In this document: positions 62,491 through 64,000 of the stretch, piece by piece | How positions within the stretch are numbered: the stretch's first letter is position 1 | Layout: each line of letters starts with the position of its first letter | NCBI RefSeq assembly: GCF_022846435.1 | Contig: NZ_AP025627.1 | Span: 1,770,001 to 1,834,000, forward strand | DNA length: 64,000 nt | Reading direction: 5' to 3' | DNA from: Parageobacillus sp. KH3-4 | GTDB taxonomy: Bacteria > Bacillota > Bacilli > Bacillales > Anoxybacillaceae | Notes under the pieces: generated by a model | The model's database searches: none | What the model saw: the letters and a program-made list of their open reading frames with translations, nothing else | Told to the model about the DNA's origin: nothing | Made by a program: the position numbers and the translations under genes

Positions 62491-63742
62491 GTTGTTTAGA
62501 GCTAAAATTTTTCAAAATTTCCTCGATTTTACCGAAGCGTCTGGATTCGATTTATTGGTGAAATGGTTAATAGTATCACTTTTGCTATGTTGATGCCTTT
62601 CTTAGCAATCTACATGAATGAAAAAATGGAAACCGCTTGGCAAGTAGGAGTGATGATGTCTCTATCTCCTCTTGCAATGATTATAGGCTCATTTGTTGGA
62701 GGAAGGATTTCAGATTCCATTGGGAGAAAACCCGTCATGGTTTTATCCATGGTCGGAAATGGCCTTTTTCTGTTTGGATATGTCATTTCTTGCCTATTGT
62801 TTTATTTCTTTTGGTGCAGGATTCTTCAATTCTTTTTTTCATCCGGCAGCGTCTGCTATGGTAGCTGACGTAACACCAGACAACCAGCAAACTGAAAGTA
62901 TTCGGTTTTTTGAGAATGGGCATGAATATTGGAGTTGCGGTTGGTCCTATGTTTGGTACCACGGTCTTGCTTTTTTCTTTTTCATTCTTGCAGCTACTTC
63001 TCTAATTCTATATGGTATTACGCTGGCTTTCCTACTTGAAGAAACCCTTCATAGAAATTTCAAAGCAGAAGAGACGAAGAAGACCATTACCGAAGGAGCA
63101 TCAAAAACTTTCATCACCTTGTTAAGCGACAGAATTCTGATCACCTTTATTATCGCTAGATTACCTATCGTTTTAGTATTTTCACAAACTGAAGGGATGC
63201 TTCCACTCTATTTTGATAAGGAAATGCCTTGGTTTAAGGGACCTGAAAATCCTTATCCGTATCTTATGGCTTATAACGGTCTTCTTGTAGCTACTCTGCA
63301 ATATGTAGTTTCCAAATGGGCTTCCCCACGACCAATGGGCTCTATGATGATGGTGGGAAGCATCATGTTTGGGTTGGGTATAATCGAGATTGCTTGCGTA
63401 ACGCATTATTTTCGCAGCTTGATATCAAACTGGTCCGTCATGATGGCATTTCTGCTAATTGGATATACCCTTTATACCTTTGGAGAAATGATTTTGCTTC
63501 CCGTTCAATCCACGTTCATTCTACGTTTAGCTCCAAAAAGTTTACGCGGTACCTACTCGGTTGTTTCCAATCTACACATGATATTGGGAGTCATGATTGG
63601 TCCTGCTCTTTCCGGATACTTTTTTGATATGAGACAGGGATTCTAATTTCTACTACTAATGGGTTTCGCATGTATATTTTCTGGGCTTGCATATGCTCTA
63701 ATCAGCCGGTCAGTGGAGTCAAGAAAGTCATTTTCCCTCTAA
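62491..63742 (+). pseudogene. MFS multidrug transporter, several lesions
   Basis: TTG/ATG-type start near 62491 after GAAAAGGGGG, a frame change by 62530, then RFIGEMVNSITFAMLMPFLA, GGRISDSIGRKPVMVLSMVG (the family A motif), a frameshift near 62800, GAGFFNSFFHPAASAMVADV, a distorted stretch near 62915 with missing residues, and an open second half to 63646 (LPIVLVFSQTEGMLPLYFDK, GEMILLPVQSTFILRLAPKS). A stop then separates the last ~30 residues. Resembles MdtG/YttB-like proton-driven exporters. Confidence 0.78.
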
Positions 63743-63773
63743 GCTTTGTTAAAGAACAATGTTGATTTTCTTA

Positions 63774-63812
63774 TTCAACTTCCATCATCTGTGGTGAAGA
63801 TCGCTTTATGTC
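63774..63812 (+). repeat. Dispersed hairpin repeat, copy D (partial)
   Basis: CAACTTCCATCATCTGTGGT GAAG matches the right part of copies A, B and C; it lies between the dead MFS gene and the DJ-1/PfpI gene. Confidence 0.6.
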
Positions 63813-63869
63813 TGTCTCACAGGACAGGTTGATTAAGTAAAAGGATTAAGATTTAGAGGAGGGTATTTA

Positions 63870-64000
63870 ATGGAAATTGCAATTGTAGCTTTTGATGATT
63901 TTACCGATATTGATGTGTTTTTGCCTTGGGATTTATTAAATCGCGTTAAAGAACGTGGATGGACCGTCAAAATTTACGGAACGAAAGATTTTCATCGGTC
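63870..64000 (+). CDS. DJ-1/PfpI family protein, N-terminal part
   Basis: 43 residues before the window ends, with GAGGAGGG 7 bases before the ATG. MEIAIVAFDDFTDIDVFLPW DLLNRVKERGW is the first strand and helix of class I glutamine-amidotransferase-like DJ-1/PfpI proteins, including the conserved acidic residue after the first strand. Which subgroup (chaperone, isonitrile hydratase, AraC-linked sensor) cannot be told from this piece. Confidence 0.75.
   Translation, partial: MEIAIVAFDDFTDIDVFLPWDLLNRVKERGWTVKIYGTKDFHR

Noticed and set aside
1-64000. CRISPR array, tRNA or rRNA genes
   Set aside because: No regularly spaced direct repeats with unique spacers, no tRNA cloverleaf with TTCGA arm and no rRNA-like conserved sequence were seen; repeats present are dispersed or a single tandem duplication.

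Overview
The window is low-GC Firmicute DNA, almost certainly from a Bacillaceae chromosome (Bacillus/Caldibacillus/Parageobacillus type). The signs are AGGAGG-type ribosome sites with many TTG/GTG starts, a YhcN/YlaJ-type sporulation lipoprotein, YukJ- and YoaE-like proteins, a SigM-YhdL-YhdK-like ECF cassette, a LysM-NlpC/P60 cell-wall hydrolase, and remnants of IS3, IS110, IS630 and IS605-type elements. I cannot name the species. The most striking general property is decay: roughly a third of the window is truncated, frameshifted or fused gene remnants, and several gene families occur as one good copy plus one or more ruined copies.

Layout. 1-8000: end of a DUF2278 gene, a leftward lipoprotein/CPCC-protein pair that looks like a small toxin-immunity unit, the spore lipoprotein, a dead YdbS-like PH-domain gene, a LysR regulator divergent from a succinate-semialdehyde-type dehydrogenase, and a knot of two interleaved IS3-family elements. 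8000-16300: a PTS (separate IIA, IIB, IIC), a GH38 alpha-mannosidase, a PRD/PTS-domain activator, a wrecked glycerate kinase and a nitrilase-superfamily hydrolase. Together these read as a mannosylglycerate uptake and cleavage locus whose glycerate arm has decayed. 16400-18000: remnants of an AraC regulator, two ABC exporters and an unrecognised gene. 18000-24900: LysM-NlpC/P60 hydrolase, peptidase E, a dead IS630, a YoaE-like molybdopterin oxidoreductase and an ANT(6)-like nucleotidyltransferase. 24900-30750: eroded DNA with two copies of a structured ~100-nt element, two broken MFS genes, an SDR and an IS110 start.

30750-40200: a stand-alone winged-helix protein, a 487-aa methyltransferase, and then the best candidate for something new. 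This is a compact seven-gene rightward unit: HAD phosphatase, class II aldolase, variant phosphofructokinase, two tandem phosphoglucose/phosphomannose-isomerase paralogues (the second lacking the catalytic His), aldo/keto reductase and MFS importer. The first enzymes overlap or nearly touch, so they are probably co-transcribed. The set looks like a complete import, isomerise, phosphorylate and split route for an unidentified sugar.

40200-64000: a patchwork of small tolerance-type genes (GNATs, methyltransferases, MATE exporter, VanX-like dipeptidase, ANT-like nucleotidyltransferase, NUDIX, OsmC, glutaredoxin, Crp/Fnr) with many pseudogene copies and a dispersed hairpin-rich repeat. It also holds an ECF sigma/anti-sigma operon with a readable self-type promoter, an IS110 left end with its noncoding leader, a LysE-type remnant, an enoyl-CoA hydratase, a dead MFS gene and the start of a DJ-1/PfpI gene running off the right edge. 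No rRNA, tRNA or CRISPR array was seen.
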